Shown: positions 24,922 through 34,097 of the stretch, piece after piece | Layout: the number at the start of each line of letters is the position of its first letter | Numbering within the stretch: position 1 is the stretch's first letter | Source: Asaccharospora irregularis DSM 2635 | GTDB lineage: Bacteria; Bacillota; Clostridia; Peptostreptococcales; Peptostreptococcaceae | NCBI RefSeq assembly: GCF_900129815.1 | Contig: NZ_FQWX01000012.1 | Span: 1 to 64,000, forward strand | Reading direction: 5' to 3' | DNA: 64,000 bases | The notes under the pieces: model-generated | What the model was told of the DNA's origin: nothing | Databases searched by the model: none | Seen by the model: only the letters and a program-made list of their open reading frames with translations | Made by a program: the position numbers and the translations under genes

Positions 24922-27900
24922 ATATGAAGAGTGCTTTATGGAAGGATATTATTAGAGATATAAAAAAGAGTAGGGGCAGGTTTTTATCTATAATGTGTAT
25001 TGTGGCTTTAGGGGTTGCTTTTTTTTCGGGAGTAAAAGTTTCTCCTATGGTGATGAGAAATACCTCAGACAAGTACTTTGATGATAATAATCTAATGGAT
25101 ATAAGGCTGGTATCTACACTAGGGCTTACAGATAAAGACGTAGAGGAAATAGTTAAAATTGATAGTATTGAAGGTGTTTTACCGACTTATTCTTTAGATG
25201 TATTGGCAAAATATAGTAGTCAGGAAAAGGTATTTAAGATACACGCACTTCCTTTAGAGGATATAAAAAAAGAAAGTAAGGATTATATAAATAGAGTAAA
25301 TGTGCTAGAAGGAAGATTACCTCAAAAAAGCGGTGAGTGTGTAGTAGAAAAAAGTAAAATAGATCGCTTAGGTCTGAAGATAGGTGATAAACTCAACCTA
25401 AAGTCTGGGACAGATGAAAGTCTAACAAAAAGTTTAAATAACTCAGAATATAAGGTGGTTGGATTTATAGAAACACCGTATTACCTATCACACGAGAAAG
25501 GTAGTAGTAGCATAGGAAGCGGTATTGTAAATGGTGTAATTATGATTCCACAGAGTGATTTCATAATGGATGCTTACACAGATATATTCTTGACAGTTAA
25601 AGGTGCCAAAGATGAAAATTCTTATACCGATGAGTACTTTAATATAGTTGACAAGACAACAAATAAATTAAAAGATATATCAGATTCCAGGATAAAATCA
25701 AGATATAAAGAGGTGCGACAAGAGGCATATGAAGAGCTAGGTAAAGGCAAAAAAGAATTTGAGCAAAATAAAGTAGATGTAAATAAAAAGCTGGATGATG
25801 CACAAAGAGAACTTGAAGATTATAAACAAAAAATAAATACTGGTGAAAAACAGTTAAAAATAAAAAAATTAGAAGTACAAAGTCAGATAAAGAGCGGAAA
25901 ATCTAAAATATTAAATGCCGAGAAACAATTAATTCAAGGGGAAAAAGAGTATGAGAAAAATCTAAAGCTTTTTAACCAAAATAAAACTTTAGCAGAAAAT
26001 GAGTTTTCAAAAGCAGAAGTACAAATAAATGAACTAGGGATTAAAATAGCAGGATTAAAAAATTTAAATTCAACTTTAGAAACTAGGTTAAATGACACAA
26101 ATTTAAGTGAATCGGAAAAAGAGATTATAAAACAGGAAATGGCTAAGAATAATGCTATAATAAACAGTATTGTACCTCAATATGAGAGTAGCAAAAATCA
26201 ATTAAATTCAAAAAAACAGGAACTAGTAGAAACTAGGGAAAAATTAAAAAAAGCAAAAAATGATATAGTTATAGCAAAAAATAAATTACAAAAAGAAAAA
26301 TCTACTTTGGACTTGATGGAATCTAAATCAAAGGTAGAGTTCAAAAAAGCGGAAAATGAGTTAAGTAAACAAAAAAATAGGATAAAAGAAGCAGAGTATG
26401 AATTGATAGACAATAGGAAAAAAGCAAAAGATGAGTTACAAAAAGCAGAAAATAAAATAATTGATGCAGAGGACAAAATAGCAAAAATAGAAAAACCAGA
26501 GTGGTATGTTCTGGACAGAAACAGTCACTACTCATATAGAGAGTATTCAGGATGCGCAAAAAGTATAGATGCCCTTTCTGGAATATTTCCAGTATTTTTC
26601 TTTTCGGTGGCAGCCCTTGTTTGCCTAACAACAATGACTAGGATGGTAGATGAGCAAAGGATAAATATTGGTACGCTTAAGGGACTTGGATATACAACTT
26701 GGAAGATAGCTCAAAAATATATAATATATTCACTAGCAGCTAGCTTAATCGGAAGTGCTATGGGGCTATTGATAGGGTATACTTTGTTTCCAACCATAAT
26801 ATTTGATGCTTATGGAATGATGTACAATTTGCCTAAAGCTATTTTAACATTCAATATACCTTTAGCACTAAATGTAACAATAACATCGATAGCTATAACC
26901 ACACTATCAGCTTATTTAGCTTGCTACAAAGAACTTAAAGAGTCTCCGTCTGTATTAATGAGACCAAAGGCTCCGAAAAATGGCAAGAGGATTTTACTGG
27001 AGAGAGTAGACTTTATATGGAATAAGATAGGTTTTATAGGAAAAGTGACTATTAGAAATATATTCAGGTATAAGAAAAGATTTTTAATGACAGTTTTAGG
27101 TGTTGCAGGGTGTACAGCTCTAATATTGACAGGTTTTGGAATTCGTGATTCTATTCAAATGATAGTAGACGGTCAATATGGTACTATATTCAAATACGAT
27201 ATGACAATCACCCTTGATAATAATCCTAAGTTAAGTGATATAGATAAACTATCAGAATATATACAAAAAGATAATAGAATAGAAGATTATCAATTTATAA
27301 ATCAGCAAAATGGAAAGTTAAGATCAAAAAACAGTGAGAAAGATGTTTCTATTTTAGTTCCTAGTGACATAGATGATATGAGTAAACTTATACATCTGCA
27401 AGATAGGAAGAGTAAAGAAAGTATAAAGCTTGGAAAGAATGGTATTGTAATAACGGAAAAGATAGCAAGGGAACTAGATATTAAAACAGGAGATATAATT
27501 GAGGTTGTAAATAGTAGTGACAAGAAAGTAAAAGCTGAGGTAATGGGAATTGCAGAAAACTATGTTTCACATTATGCGTATATGTCAGAGGAGTATTACA
27601 ATAAACTATTTGGAAGAAAAACAAAACATAATACAGTTATAGCAACCTTAAGAGATACATCAAAAAACTTAGAGGAAAGCTTATCTAAGGATATAATTAG
27701 AAGTACAAATATAAAAGGAGTTAGTTATAACACAGCAGTAAAAGAAACCTTTGGAGATACTATAAAAAATCTAAATTATGTAGTACTGATAATGATTTTA
27801 TCTGCGGGATCTTTAGCGTTTGTAGTTCTTTACAACTTAACAAATGTAAATATATCGGAGAGAATCAGGGAAATAGCAACGATAAAAGTTTTAGGATTTT

Positions 27901-28172
27901 ATGACAATGAAGTATCGGCATATATATATCGAGAAAATATAATTTTAACTGTAATTGGATCATTTGTAGGGCTTGGACTTGGAAAATTATTGCACCAATT
28001 TATAATGATAACTGTTGAAGTTGAAAATATGATGTTTGGTAGGGTGATAAGTATTAAAAGCTATTTGATAGCATTTGTGTTAACAATAGTTATGGGAGTA
28101 GTGGTCAACCTTGCAATGTACTATAAGTTAAAGCAAGTACAAATGGTAGAATCGTTGAAATCTGTTGACTAA
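24915..28172 (+). CDS. large FtsX-type ABC transporter permease with extracellular coiled coil
   Basis: 1085 aa. One N-terminal membrane segment (about residues 20-40), an extracellular domain, a charged coiled coil rich in Lys/Glu (about residues 270-530), three membrane segments with the first FtsX domain (about 545-670), then a second half with one segment near 720 and a final FtsX domain of three segments (955-1075). ATG 24915 overlaps the ATPase gene; ATG 24924 is also possible. Relatives act in lipid or lipoprotein handling, peptide export or signalling; the substrate here is not evident. The coiled coil may reach through or along the cell wall. Confidence 0.88.
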   Translation: MVDMKSALWKDIIRDIKKSRGRFLSIMCIVALGVAFFSGVKVSPMVMRNTSDKYFDDNNLMDIRLVSTLGLTDKDVEEIVKIDSIEGVLPTYSLDVLAKYSSQEKVFKIHALPLEDIKKESKDYINRVNVLEGRLPQKSGECVVEKSKIDRLGLKIGDKLNLKSGTDESLTKSLNNSEYKVVGFIETPYYLSHEKGSSSIGSGIVNGVIMIPQSDFIMDAYTDIFLTVKGAKDENSYTDEYFNIVDKTTNKLKDISDSRIKSRYKEVRQEAYEELGKGKKEFEQNKVDVNKKLDDAQRELEDYKQKINTGEKQLKIKKLEVQSQIKSGKSKILNAEKQLIQGEKEYEKNLKLFNQNKTLAENEFSKAEVQINELGIKIAGLKNLNSTLETRLNDTNLSESEKEIIKQEMAKNNAIINSIVPQYESSKNQLNSKKQELVETREKLKKAKNDIVIAKNKLQKEKSTLDLMESKSKVEFKKAENELSKQKNRIKEAEYELIDNRKKAKDELQKAENKIIDAEDKIAKIEKPEWYVLDRNSHYSYREYSGCAKSIDALSGIFPVFFFSVAALVCLTTMTRMVDEQRINIGTLKGLGYTTWKIAQKYIIYSLAASLIGSAMGLLIGYTLFPTIIFDAYGMMYNLPKAILTFNIPLALNVTITSIAITTLSAYLACYKELKESPSVLMRPKAPKNGKRILLERVDFIWNKIGFIGKVTIRNIFRYKKRFLMTVLGVAGCTALILTGFGIRDSIQMIVDGQYGTIFKYDMTITLDNNPKLSDIDKLSEYIQKDNRIEDYQFINQQNGKLRSKNSEKDVSILVPSDIDDMSKLIHLQDRKSKESIKLGKNGIVITEKIARELDIKTGDIIEVVNSSDKKVKAEVMGIAENYVSHYAYMSEEYYNKLFGRKTKHNTVIATLRDTSKNLEESLSKDIIRSTNIKGVSYNTAVKETFGDTIKNLNYVVLIMILSAGSLAFVVLYNLTNVNISERIREIATIKVLGFYDNEVSAYIYRENIILTVIGSFVGLGLGKLLHQFIMITVEVENMMFGRVISIKSYLIAFVLTIVMGVVVNLAMYYKLKQVQMVESLKSVD

Positions 28173-28272
28173 TATATATTTATCCAGAAAGTAATGTCAA
28201 AATTATCCCCAGATACATAGTATATATTAGAGTTAAAACTCATTATTAGAAATCAACAAGGGGGTAACATAT

Positions 28273-28470
28273 ATGTTAGAAAGATTTTTTGGAGAAGATG
28301 GTTTTATGGGCGGTTGTGGAATATGGATAATAGTTTTATTCTTTTTATTCTTAGCTTTCCAAGATAGTTGTGTTGATATAGATTTAACTGCATGGATACC
28401 ATTCTTAATATTATTATTAATAGTTTGTGGAGCAGGAGAAATGTTTGATGGTGGATGTGGATGCTGCTAA
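28273..28470 (+). CDS. small Cys-rich membrane protein of unknown function
   Basis: 65 aa, MLERFFGEDGFMGGCGIWIIVLFFLF.., with two hydrophobic segments (about 17-30 and 40-53) joined by a loop DSCVDIDLTAW, and a C-terminal tip FDGGCGCC. Five Cys in all, three of them at the tip. SD AAGGGGG lies before ATG 28273 and a clean terminator follows, so it is a real single gene. I do not recognise the family. The terminal CGCC could bind metal or form disulfides. Confidence 0.75.
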   Translation: MLERFFGEDGFMGGCGIWIIVLFFLFLAFQDSCVDIDLTAWIPFLILLLIVCGAGEMFDGGCGCC

Positions 28471-28493
28471 TAATAAAAAAATAATTAAAATAG

Positions 28494-28523
28494 AGACTAT
28501 CGTCTAATTAGACGATAGTCTTT
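28494..28523 (+). terminator. terminator of the small Cys-rich protein gene
   Basis: AGACTATCGTCTAA/TTAGACGATAGTCT palindrome followed by TTTG. Confidence 0.85.
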
Positions 28524-28543
28524 GTTTTGCGTTATAAATTGTC

Positions 28544-28572
28544 TTGAAAATTTATTTTTTTAGAGTTATAAT
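28544..28572 (+). promoter_or_regulatory. promoter of the DUF1846 gene
   Basis: TTGAAA (28544-28549), 17-nt spacer, TATAAT (28567-28572). AACTGGTTATCAATAA (28595-28610) lies in the leader and recurs at 30210-30225 beyond the gene. Confidence 0.78.
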
Positions 28573-28637
28573 ATTAGCTTAGAAAAAATATAAAAACTGG
28601 TTATCAATAATTAATTTAATTTAGTGAGGTGCAAAAA

Positions 28638-30143
28638 ATGAAAATAGGATTTGACCATGAAAAGTATTTAGAAGAACAGTCAAAATACATACTAGAGAGG
28701 GTCAATAATTTTGACAAGCTCTATTTGGAATTTGGCGGAAAGCTTATTGGAGATCTTCATGCTAAGAGAGTTCTACCCGGGTTTGACGAAAATGCTAAGA
28801 TAAAAGTATTACAAAAGATAAAAGAAAAAGTAGAAGTAGTCATATGTGTTTATGCAGGTGATATAGAAAGAAATAAAATAAGAGGCGATTTTGGTATTAC
28901 CTACGATATGGAAGTTTTAAGACTGATAGATGATTTGAGAATGTATGAATTAGATGTAAACAGTGTGGTTATAACAAGATTTGAAGGTCAGCCTGCAACA
29001 ACAGTATTTATAAATAAACTAGAGCGTAGAGGTATAAAAGTATATAAACATACTCCTACAAAGGGATATCCATCAGATGTAGATACTATAGTAAGTGATG
29101 AAGGATATGGTGCCAATCCATATATAGAAACAACTAAGCCTATAGTTGTACTTACAGCTCCTGGACCAAACAGTGGTAAACTTGGAACTTGTTTAAGTCA
29201 GCTATACCATGAAAATAAAAGAGGTAATGTAGTAGGATATTCGAAGTTTGAAACATTCCCAGTATGGAATGTGCCTCTAAAACATCCACTAAACATTGCA
29301 TATGAAGCTGCGACTGTAGATTTAAAAGATGTTAATATGATAGATTCATTCCATCTTGAAAGATATGGGAAAATGTCTGTAAACTATAATAGAGACTTAG
29401 AGTTGTTTCCAGTGCTTAGAAAAATAATAGAAAAGATAACAGGAAAAGAAGCTATATACCAGTCTCCAACAGATATGGGTGTTAATAGAGTAGGTTTTGG
29501 AATAATTGATGATGAAGTAGTAAAAAAAGCATCTATAGAAGAAATAATAAGAAGATACTTTAAAACTTCATGTGAATATAAAAAGGGTCAAGTAGACAAA
29601 GGCGCTTACGATAGAATGAGCATGATCCTACAAGAGCTTAATTTAAAACCAGAAGATAGAAAAGTTGTTATGCCCGCAAGAAATTATAGCAATAAATTAA
29701 GAGAAAATGCCGATAAAAATGATATATGTCCAGTAGTAGCAATAGAATTAAACGATGGGACTATATTGACAGGTAAGGGTTCTGATTTAATGAATGCAAC
29801 AGCCGCTGCAATATTAAATTCAGTAAAATATCTAGCAAGTATTTCTGATGATATGCATTTGATATCTCCAGTAATACTAGAACCAATTATAAACTTAAAA
29901 ACTAAAACACTATCTAGTAGAAATGTTTCACTTAGTTGCCAAGAGGTATTAACTGCACTTAGTATATGTGCTGTTACAAGTCCTATTGCACAATTTGCGA
30001 TGGAAAAATTACATATGCTAAAAGGTTCCCAAGCTCATTCAACTACTATACTTAGTAAGGATGATGAACAAACATTTAGAAAGCTAGGTATAGATGTTAC
30101 TTGCGATCCTGAATATCCATCACAAAATCTTTATTATAATTAA
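28638..30143 (+). CDS. DUF1846 (UPF0371) family protein
   Basis: 501 aa, the family's usual length. [125 protein letters not shown] and [10 protein letters not shown]-like motifs are all family marks. The function is not established to my knowledge; relatives look like nucleotide-binding enzymes. ATG 28638 has SD GAGGTG; a GTG at 28629 overlaps it. Monocistronic with promoter and terminator. Confidence 0.93.
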   Translation: MKIGFDHEKYLEEQSKYILERVNNFDKLYLEFGGKLIGDLHAKRVLPGFDENAKIKVLQKIKEKVEVVICVYAGDIERNKIRGDFGITYDMEVLRLIDDLRMYELDVNSVVITRFEGQPATTVFINKLERRGIKVYKHTPTKGYPSDVDTIVSDEGYGANPYIETTKPIVVLTAPGPNSGKLGTCLSQLYHENKRGNVVGYSKFETFPVWNVPLKHPLNIAYEAATVDLKDVNMIDSFHLERYGKMSVNYNRDLELFPVLRKIIEKITGKEAIYQSPTDMGVNRVGFGIIDDEVVKKASIEEIIRRYFKTSCEYKKGQVDKGAYDRMSMILQELNLKPEDRKVVMPARNYSNKLRENADKNDICPVVAIELNDGTILTGKGSDLMNATAAAILNSVKYLASISDDMHLISPVILEPIINLKTKTLSSRNVSLSCQEVLTALSICAVTSPIAQFAMEKLHMLKGSQAHSTTILSKDDEQTFRKLGIDVTCDPEYPSQNLYYN

Positions 30144-30171
30144 AAGTAAAAAATAAAAAATCAAAAAAAGT

Positions 30172-30206
30172 AGACCATATCATTGCTAAGAGGTATGGTC
30201 TTTTTT
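30172..30206 (+). terminator. terminator of the DUF1846 gene
   Basis: AGACCATA (30172-30179) pairs with TATGGTCT (30194-30201) and runs into TTTTT. Confidence 0.85.
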
Positions 30207-30374
30207 AGTAACTGGTTATCAATAAGGAATTATAATTTAGTTCCTTGGAATATTTATTTTAAATCTTTTTTTAGTATTTTGCAAGGATTTTTTAGAAAAT
30301 ATTTATTAATAAACGCTAAATCTAGGAAATCTATAGAAATACAACTATTATTTGATATAATTATGATACAGACA

Positions 30375-30386
30375 GAACATAAGTTC
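30375..30386 (+). promoter_or_regulatory. LexA (SOS) box in front of dinB
   Basis: GAACATAAGTTC, followed by G: the Gram-positive LexA consensus GAAC-N4-GTTC, a perfect dyad in its outer bases. It lies 30 nt before the dinB start. Confidence 0.82.
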
Positions 30387-30415
30387 GAAAAATATAGATT
30401 TTAAAAGGTGATATT

Positions 30416-31510
30416 ATGGAATATAATAGAAAAATAGTACATATAGATATGGACGCATTTTATGCATCAATAGAACAAAGAGATAATAATAAACTAAAGG
30501 GAAAACCGGTTATAGTTGGGGGGAATCCTCAAAGTAGAGGAGTAGTGGCTACTTGTTCATATGAAGCTAGAAAATACGGTATTCACTCTGCTATGCCGTC
30601 AAAAATAGCATATAAAAGATGTCCTTATGCAATTTTTGTCAAACCTAGATTTGAAGTTTATCATGAAGTATCAAACCAAATTAGAGAGATATTCTATAGA
30701 TATACAGATATAGTAGAACCACTTTCTTTAGATGAAGCTTTTTTAGATGTAACCCATAACAAGAAAAATATTAAATATGCTACCTCATTAGCAAAAAGTA
30801 TAAAGTCAGATATTTTAAATGAACTGGGCCTTAGTGCATCAGCAGGTGTATCCTATAACAAGTTTTTGGCAAAGGTTGCTTCAGATTATCAAAAACCAAA
30901 TGGATTAACCGTTATAACCAAGGAAAATACTCAAGAAATTTTAGATAGTTTACCTATAAATAAGTTTTTTGGTGTTGGAAAGGTTACAGAAAAAACACTT
31001 AGACGGTTTGGGATAAACAATGGATATGATCTTAGGAGTCTAAGTTTGTATGAACTTGAGAATATGTTTAAGCAAAAGGGATATACACTATATCAGTTCG
31101 CGAGAGGAATAGATAATAGAGAAGTTAAAACGCATAGAGAGAGAAAATCTGTAGGGGCAGAGACAACACTAAATCATGATATATTTATCGATGACGAAGA
31201 GGCAAGTGATATTTTAGATGCTATTAGTAAAGAGGTATCAGATAGATTAATAAGATCAGGAAAACTATGTAAGACTATAACCTTGAAGGTAAAGTATGAT
31301 GATTTCAAACAGATTACTAGAAGCATAACCTTAAGTGAATATGTAAACTCACATAAAAGAATTAGAGAAACCGTATATTCACTTTTAAAAAATATAACTA
31401 TAAAAGAAAATCGTGTAAGGCTTTTGGGGATAACAACATCAAATCTAATAGATGGAGAAGATGAGTATGTAAATATTACTTTAAATGAGTACTTAGATAG
31501 AATAAAATGA
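30416..31510 (+). CDS. dinB: DNA polymerase IV (Y-family)
   Basis: Error-prone translesion polymerase. 364 aa. Catalytic motif HIDMDAFYASIEQRD (Asp11, Asp13) and SLDEAFLDVT (second acidic pair); GGNPQSRGVVATCSYEARKYGIHSAMPS fingers; GVSYNKFLAKVASDYQKPNGL palm; helix-hairpin-helix FFGVGKVTEKTLRRFGI; the C-terminal little finger has SVGAETTL. The expected C-terminal clamp-binding peptide is not obvious (ends LNEYLDRIK). SD AAAGGTGA precedes ATG 30416. The LexA box upstream indicates SOS induction. Confidence 0.95.
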   Translation: MEYNRKIVHIDMDAFYASIEQRDNNKLKGKPVIVGGNPQSRGVVATCSYEARKYGIHSAMPSKIAYKRCPYAIFVKPRFEVYHEVSNQIREIFYRYTDIVEPLSLDEAFLDVTHNKKNIKYATSLAKSIKSDILNELGLSASAGVSYNKFLAKVASDYQKPNGLTVITKENTQEILDSLPINKFFGVGKVTEKTLRRFGINNGYDLRSLSLYELENMFKQKGYTLYQFARGIDNREVKTHRERKSVGAETTLNHDIFIDDEEASDILDAISKEVSDRLIRSGKLCKTITLKVKYDDFKQITRSITLSEYVNSHKRIRETVYSLLKNITIKENRVRLLGITTSNLIDGEDEYVNITLNEYLDRIK

Positions 31511-31566
31511 TTGGTTATAATGGTAGTTTGAAAAATTTTATCAATGTTTTAACAATGTTTTAGTGA

Positions 31567-31572
31567 TATAAT
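31567..31572 (+). promoter_or_regulatory. extended -10 of the aldo/keto reductase pair
   Basis: TGATATAAT: an extended -10 (TGn + TATAAT) without a convincing -35 box, 40 nt before the gene. The same TAGTGATATAAT string appears ahead of the YgiQ gene (43711-43722). Confidence 0.55.
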
Positions 31573-31611
31573 ATTTTTAATTAGACTTTATAACAAAGAG
31601 GGGAGCATTTT

Positions 31612-32748
31612 ATGAGATATACAGAGTATGGAAAAACCGGGAAAAAGGTTTCAGTTGTAGGATTTGGTGGACTGAGATTTGATTTAGAAAAAAGTAATGA
31701 AGATCATGCAGAGCTAATAAAATATGCATATGAAAAAGGTATAAACTACTTTGATACAGCGCCAGGTTATTGTGATGATAGAAGTGAAGATATATACGGA
31801 ATAGCATTTAGGGATATGATAAAAGAAGGGAAAACGGATTTTTACGTATCTACTAAAGGTATGCCAGAAACCTATGACACAGCAGAAAAGGCAATAGAAG
31901 CTGTAAAAAAATCTATAGAAAGACTAGGCGTAAAAAAAATAAATTTCTACCACGTATGGTGTGTTAGAAAAATGGAGCACTACGAATTAGCCATGAAAAA
32001 AGGTGGACAATACGAAGGTTTATTAAAGTGTAAAGAAGAGGGTCTAATAGATCATATAGTATTCTCATCACATCAAGAAGGAAATGAAGTTATAAAGGTC
32101 CTTGATGAAAATAAATTTGAAGGTGTTACTCTAGGAATAAATATATTAAACTTCCCTTATAGAATAAAAGGGGCCCAACATGCAGTAGATAATGGGTATG
32201 GAGTAGTGGCTATGAACCCATTAAATGGTGGAACTATACCAGCACATAACAAAGAGCTATCATTTTTAGCTAAAGATGGAGAAACAGCAACAGAGGCTGC
32301 ACTTAGATTTAATATAGGTATTCCACAAATAAATATTTCATTAGTTGGATTTAGCAAAAAACAGGACATAGACGATGCTTGTAGAATAGCAGATGAAAAT
32401 ATAGATTATTCACAACAAGATATAGATGAAATAGAAAGTAAAATTGGCGAAAACATGAATGCAATATGTAGTGGATGTGGTTATTGTAGAGTATGTCCAA
32501 AAGAAATAAATACAGCTGCGTATATGCTTTTCTACAATGAAAAACAAATGTTTAAGAAAAACGATGAAGATATGACAAACCTGTTATTAGGAACTAGATA
32601 TGGGAACTATACAACAGGTAGCAAGGTAAAAGCGAGTGAGTGTGTCTCATGTGGCAAATGTGAAAAAGAGTGTACACAACACTTACCAATTATAGACAGA
32701 TTAAAGGAAATATCTAAGTGGGAAGAAGATGTAAAAAAAATTAAATAA
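31612..32748 (+). CDS. aldo/keto reductase with C-terminal 2[4Fe-4S] ferredoxin domain (copy 1)
   Basis: 378 aa. The AKR barrel (1-275) has NYFDTAPGYCDDRSED (catalytic Asp/Tyr), FYVSTKG (Lys) and FYHVWCVRKME (His). The C-terminal domain (about 285-370) has two cysteine clusters, CSGCGYCRVCP and CVSCGKCEKEC, for two [4Fe-4S] clusters. Such Fe-S AKRs of anaerobes are expected to pass electrons between ferredoxin and a carbonyl substrate, which is unknown. SD GAGGGGAG precedes ATG 31612. The paralogue follows 20 nt later. Confidence 0.92.
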   Translation: MRYTEYGKTGKKVSVVGFGGLRFDLEKSNEDHAELIKYAYEKGINYFDTAPGYCDDRSEDIYGIAFRDMIKEGKTDFYVSTKGMPETYDTAEKAIEAVKKSIERLGVKKINFYHVWCVRKMEHYELAMKKGGQYEGLLKCKEEGLIDHIVFSSHQEGNEVIKVLDENKFEGVTLGINILNFPYRIKGAQHAVDNGYGVVAMNPLNGGTIPAHNKELSFLAKDGETATEAALRFNIGIPQINISLVGFSKKQDIDDACRIADENIDYSQQDIDEIESKIGENMNAICSGCGYCRVCPKEINTAAYMLFYNEKQMFKKNDEDMTNLLLGTRYGNYTTGSKVKASECVSCGKCEKECTQHLPIIDRLKEISKWEEDVKKIK

Positions 32749-32768
32749 TTTTTAGGGGAGAGTCTATC

Positions 32769-33911
32769 ATGAGATATGTAGATTATGGAAAGACAGGCAA
32801 AAAAGTTTCGGTAGTTGGATTTGGTGGGTTAAGATTTGACTTAGATAAGAGCAACGAGGAAAATGCACAGTTAATAAAATATGCATATGAAAAGGGAATA
32901 AACTACTTTGACACGGCTCCAGGGTATTGTGATGATAGAAGTGAGGATATTTTTGGAGTTGCGTTTAGAGAAATGATAAAAGAGGGTAAGACTGATTTTT
33001 ATGTATCTACTAAGGGAAAACCTAAGATGTTTGATACATCAGAAAAGGCAATAGCTGCAGTAAAAAGATCTATAGAAAGATTAGGGGTAAAAAAAATAGA
33101 CTTTTATCATGTATGGTGTGTTAGAAAGATGGAGCACTATGAGTTGGCCATGAAAAAGGGTGGACAATACGAAGGGCTACTAAAGTGCCAAGAAGAAGGT
33201 CTAATAGATCATATAGTATTTTCATCTCACCAACCAGGAGATGAGGTTATGGAAATACTTGATAAAAACAAATTTGAAGGGGTTACTATGGGAATAAATA
33301 TATTAAATTTCCCATATAGATTTAAAGGTGCTGAATATGCAGCTAAAAATGGATATGGGGTAGTAGCAATGAATCCTTTAAGTGGAGGAACAATTCCAAA
33401 ACATAGTGAAGAATTGTCTTTTCTAGCAAAACAGGGAGAAACAGCAATAGAAGCTGCACTTAGATTTAATATAGGATGTCCAGAGATAACGGTTTCTCTA
33501 ATTGGATTTGGCAAAAAACAAGATATAGATGATGCCTGCAAAATAGTGGATGAAAATGAAGTTTATTCAAAGGAAGATATAGAAAAAATAAAAAATAGAC
33601 TAGGCGAAAATATGAATGCAATATGTAGTGGTTGTGGGTACTGCAAAGTTTGTCCAAAAGAAATAAATACACCTGCATATATGTTATTTTATAACGAAAA
33701 ACAAATGTTTAAAAAGACTGATAAAGAGATGACTGAATTGGTTTATGGACTTGAGTATTGGAATTATACTATGAATAGTAAAGCCCAAGCATCTGAGTGC
33801 ATAGCCTGTGGAAAGTGTGAAAGTGAATGTACACAGCACTTACCGATAATAGAGAGACTAAAGGAAATAGCTAAATGGGAATCCGAAGGTGTAAATGATG
33901 TAACTGTATAG
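32769..33911 (+). CDS. aldo/keto reductase with C-terminal 2[4Fe-4S] ferredoxin domain (copy 2)
   Basis: 380 aa, a close paralogue of the gene just upstream: by eye about three quarters of residues are identical, in the same order and with the same cysteine clusters (CSGCGYCKVCP, CIACGKCESEC) and catalytic residues (NYFDTAPGYCDDRSED, FYVSTKG, FYHVWCVRK). SD GGGGAGA precedes ATG 32769. The pair shares one promoter and one terminator, so the duplication is a tandem one kept in an operon. Differences cluster near the C-terminal linker (MTELVYGLEYWNYTMNSKAQ). Confidence 0.92.
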   Translation: MRYVDYGKTGKKVSVVGFGGLRFDLDKSNEENAQLIKYAYEKGINYFDTAPGYCDDRSEDIFGVAFREMIKEGKTDFYVSTKGKPKMFDTSEKAIAAVKRSIERLGVKKIDFYHVWCVRKMEHYELAMKKGGQYEGLLKCQEEGLIDHIVFSSHQPGDEVMEILDKNKFEGVTMGINILNFPYRFKGAEYAAKNGYGVVAMNPLSGGTIPKHSEELSFLAKQGETAIEAALRFNIGCPEITVSLIGFGKKQDIDDACKIVDENEVYSKEDIEKIKNRLGENMNAICSGCGYCKVCPKEINTPAYMLFYNEKQMFKKTDKEMTELVYGLEYWNYTMNSKAQASECIACGKCESECTQHLPIIERLKEIAKWESEGVNDVTV

Positions 33912-33950
33912 TATTAATTAAAAGAAGAAATAGAAAATCAAGTTTTAGTT

Positions 33951-33997
33951 AAAAATACTCTCATTGATAAAAGTTATATTCATGGGAGTATTTTTTT
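33951..33997 (+). terminator. terminator of the aldo/keto reductase pair
   Basis: AAAAATACTCTCAT pairs with ATGGGAGTATTTTT and is followed by TT. Confidence 0.88.
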
Positions 33998-34097
33998 GAA
34001 ATTGGGATGAAAATATTATAAGAAAGTAGTAAGTATTGCTGGTATTAATGGTATAATATTTACAAAGTTATATAATTAGGAGAAAGGATGTATTATA

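Noticed and set aside
26198-26634. Minus-strand frames within the FtsX-type permease
   Set aside because: Phe/Leu/Ser-rich antisense shadows of the Lys/Glu-rich coiled coil.
30183-30404. 73-codon open frame between the DUF1846 and dinB genes
   Set aside because: It starts inside the DUF1846 terminator, has no SD, covers the LexA box and leader of dinB, and its sequence resembles no protein.
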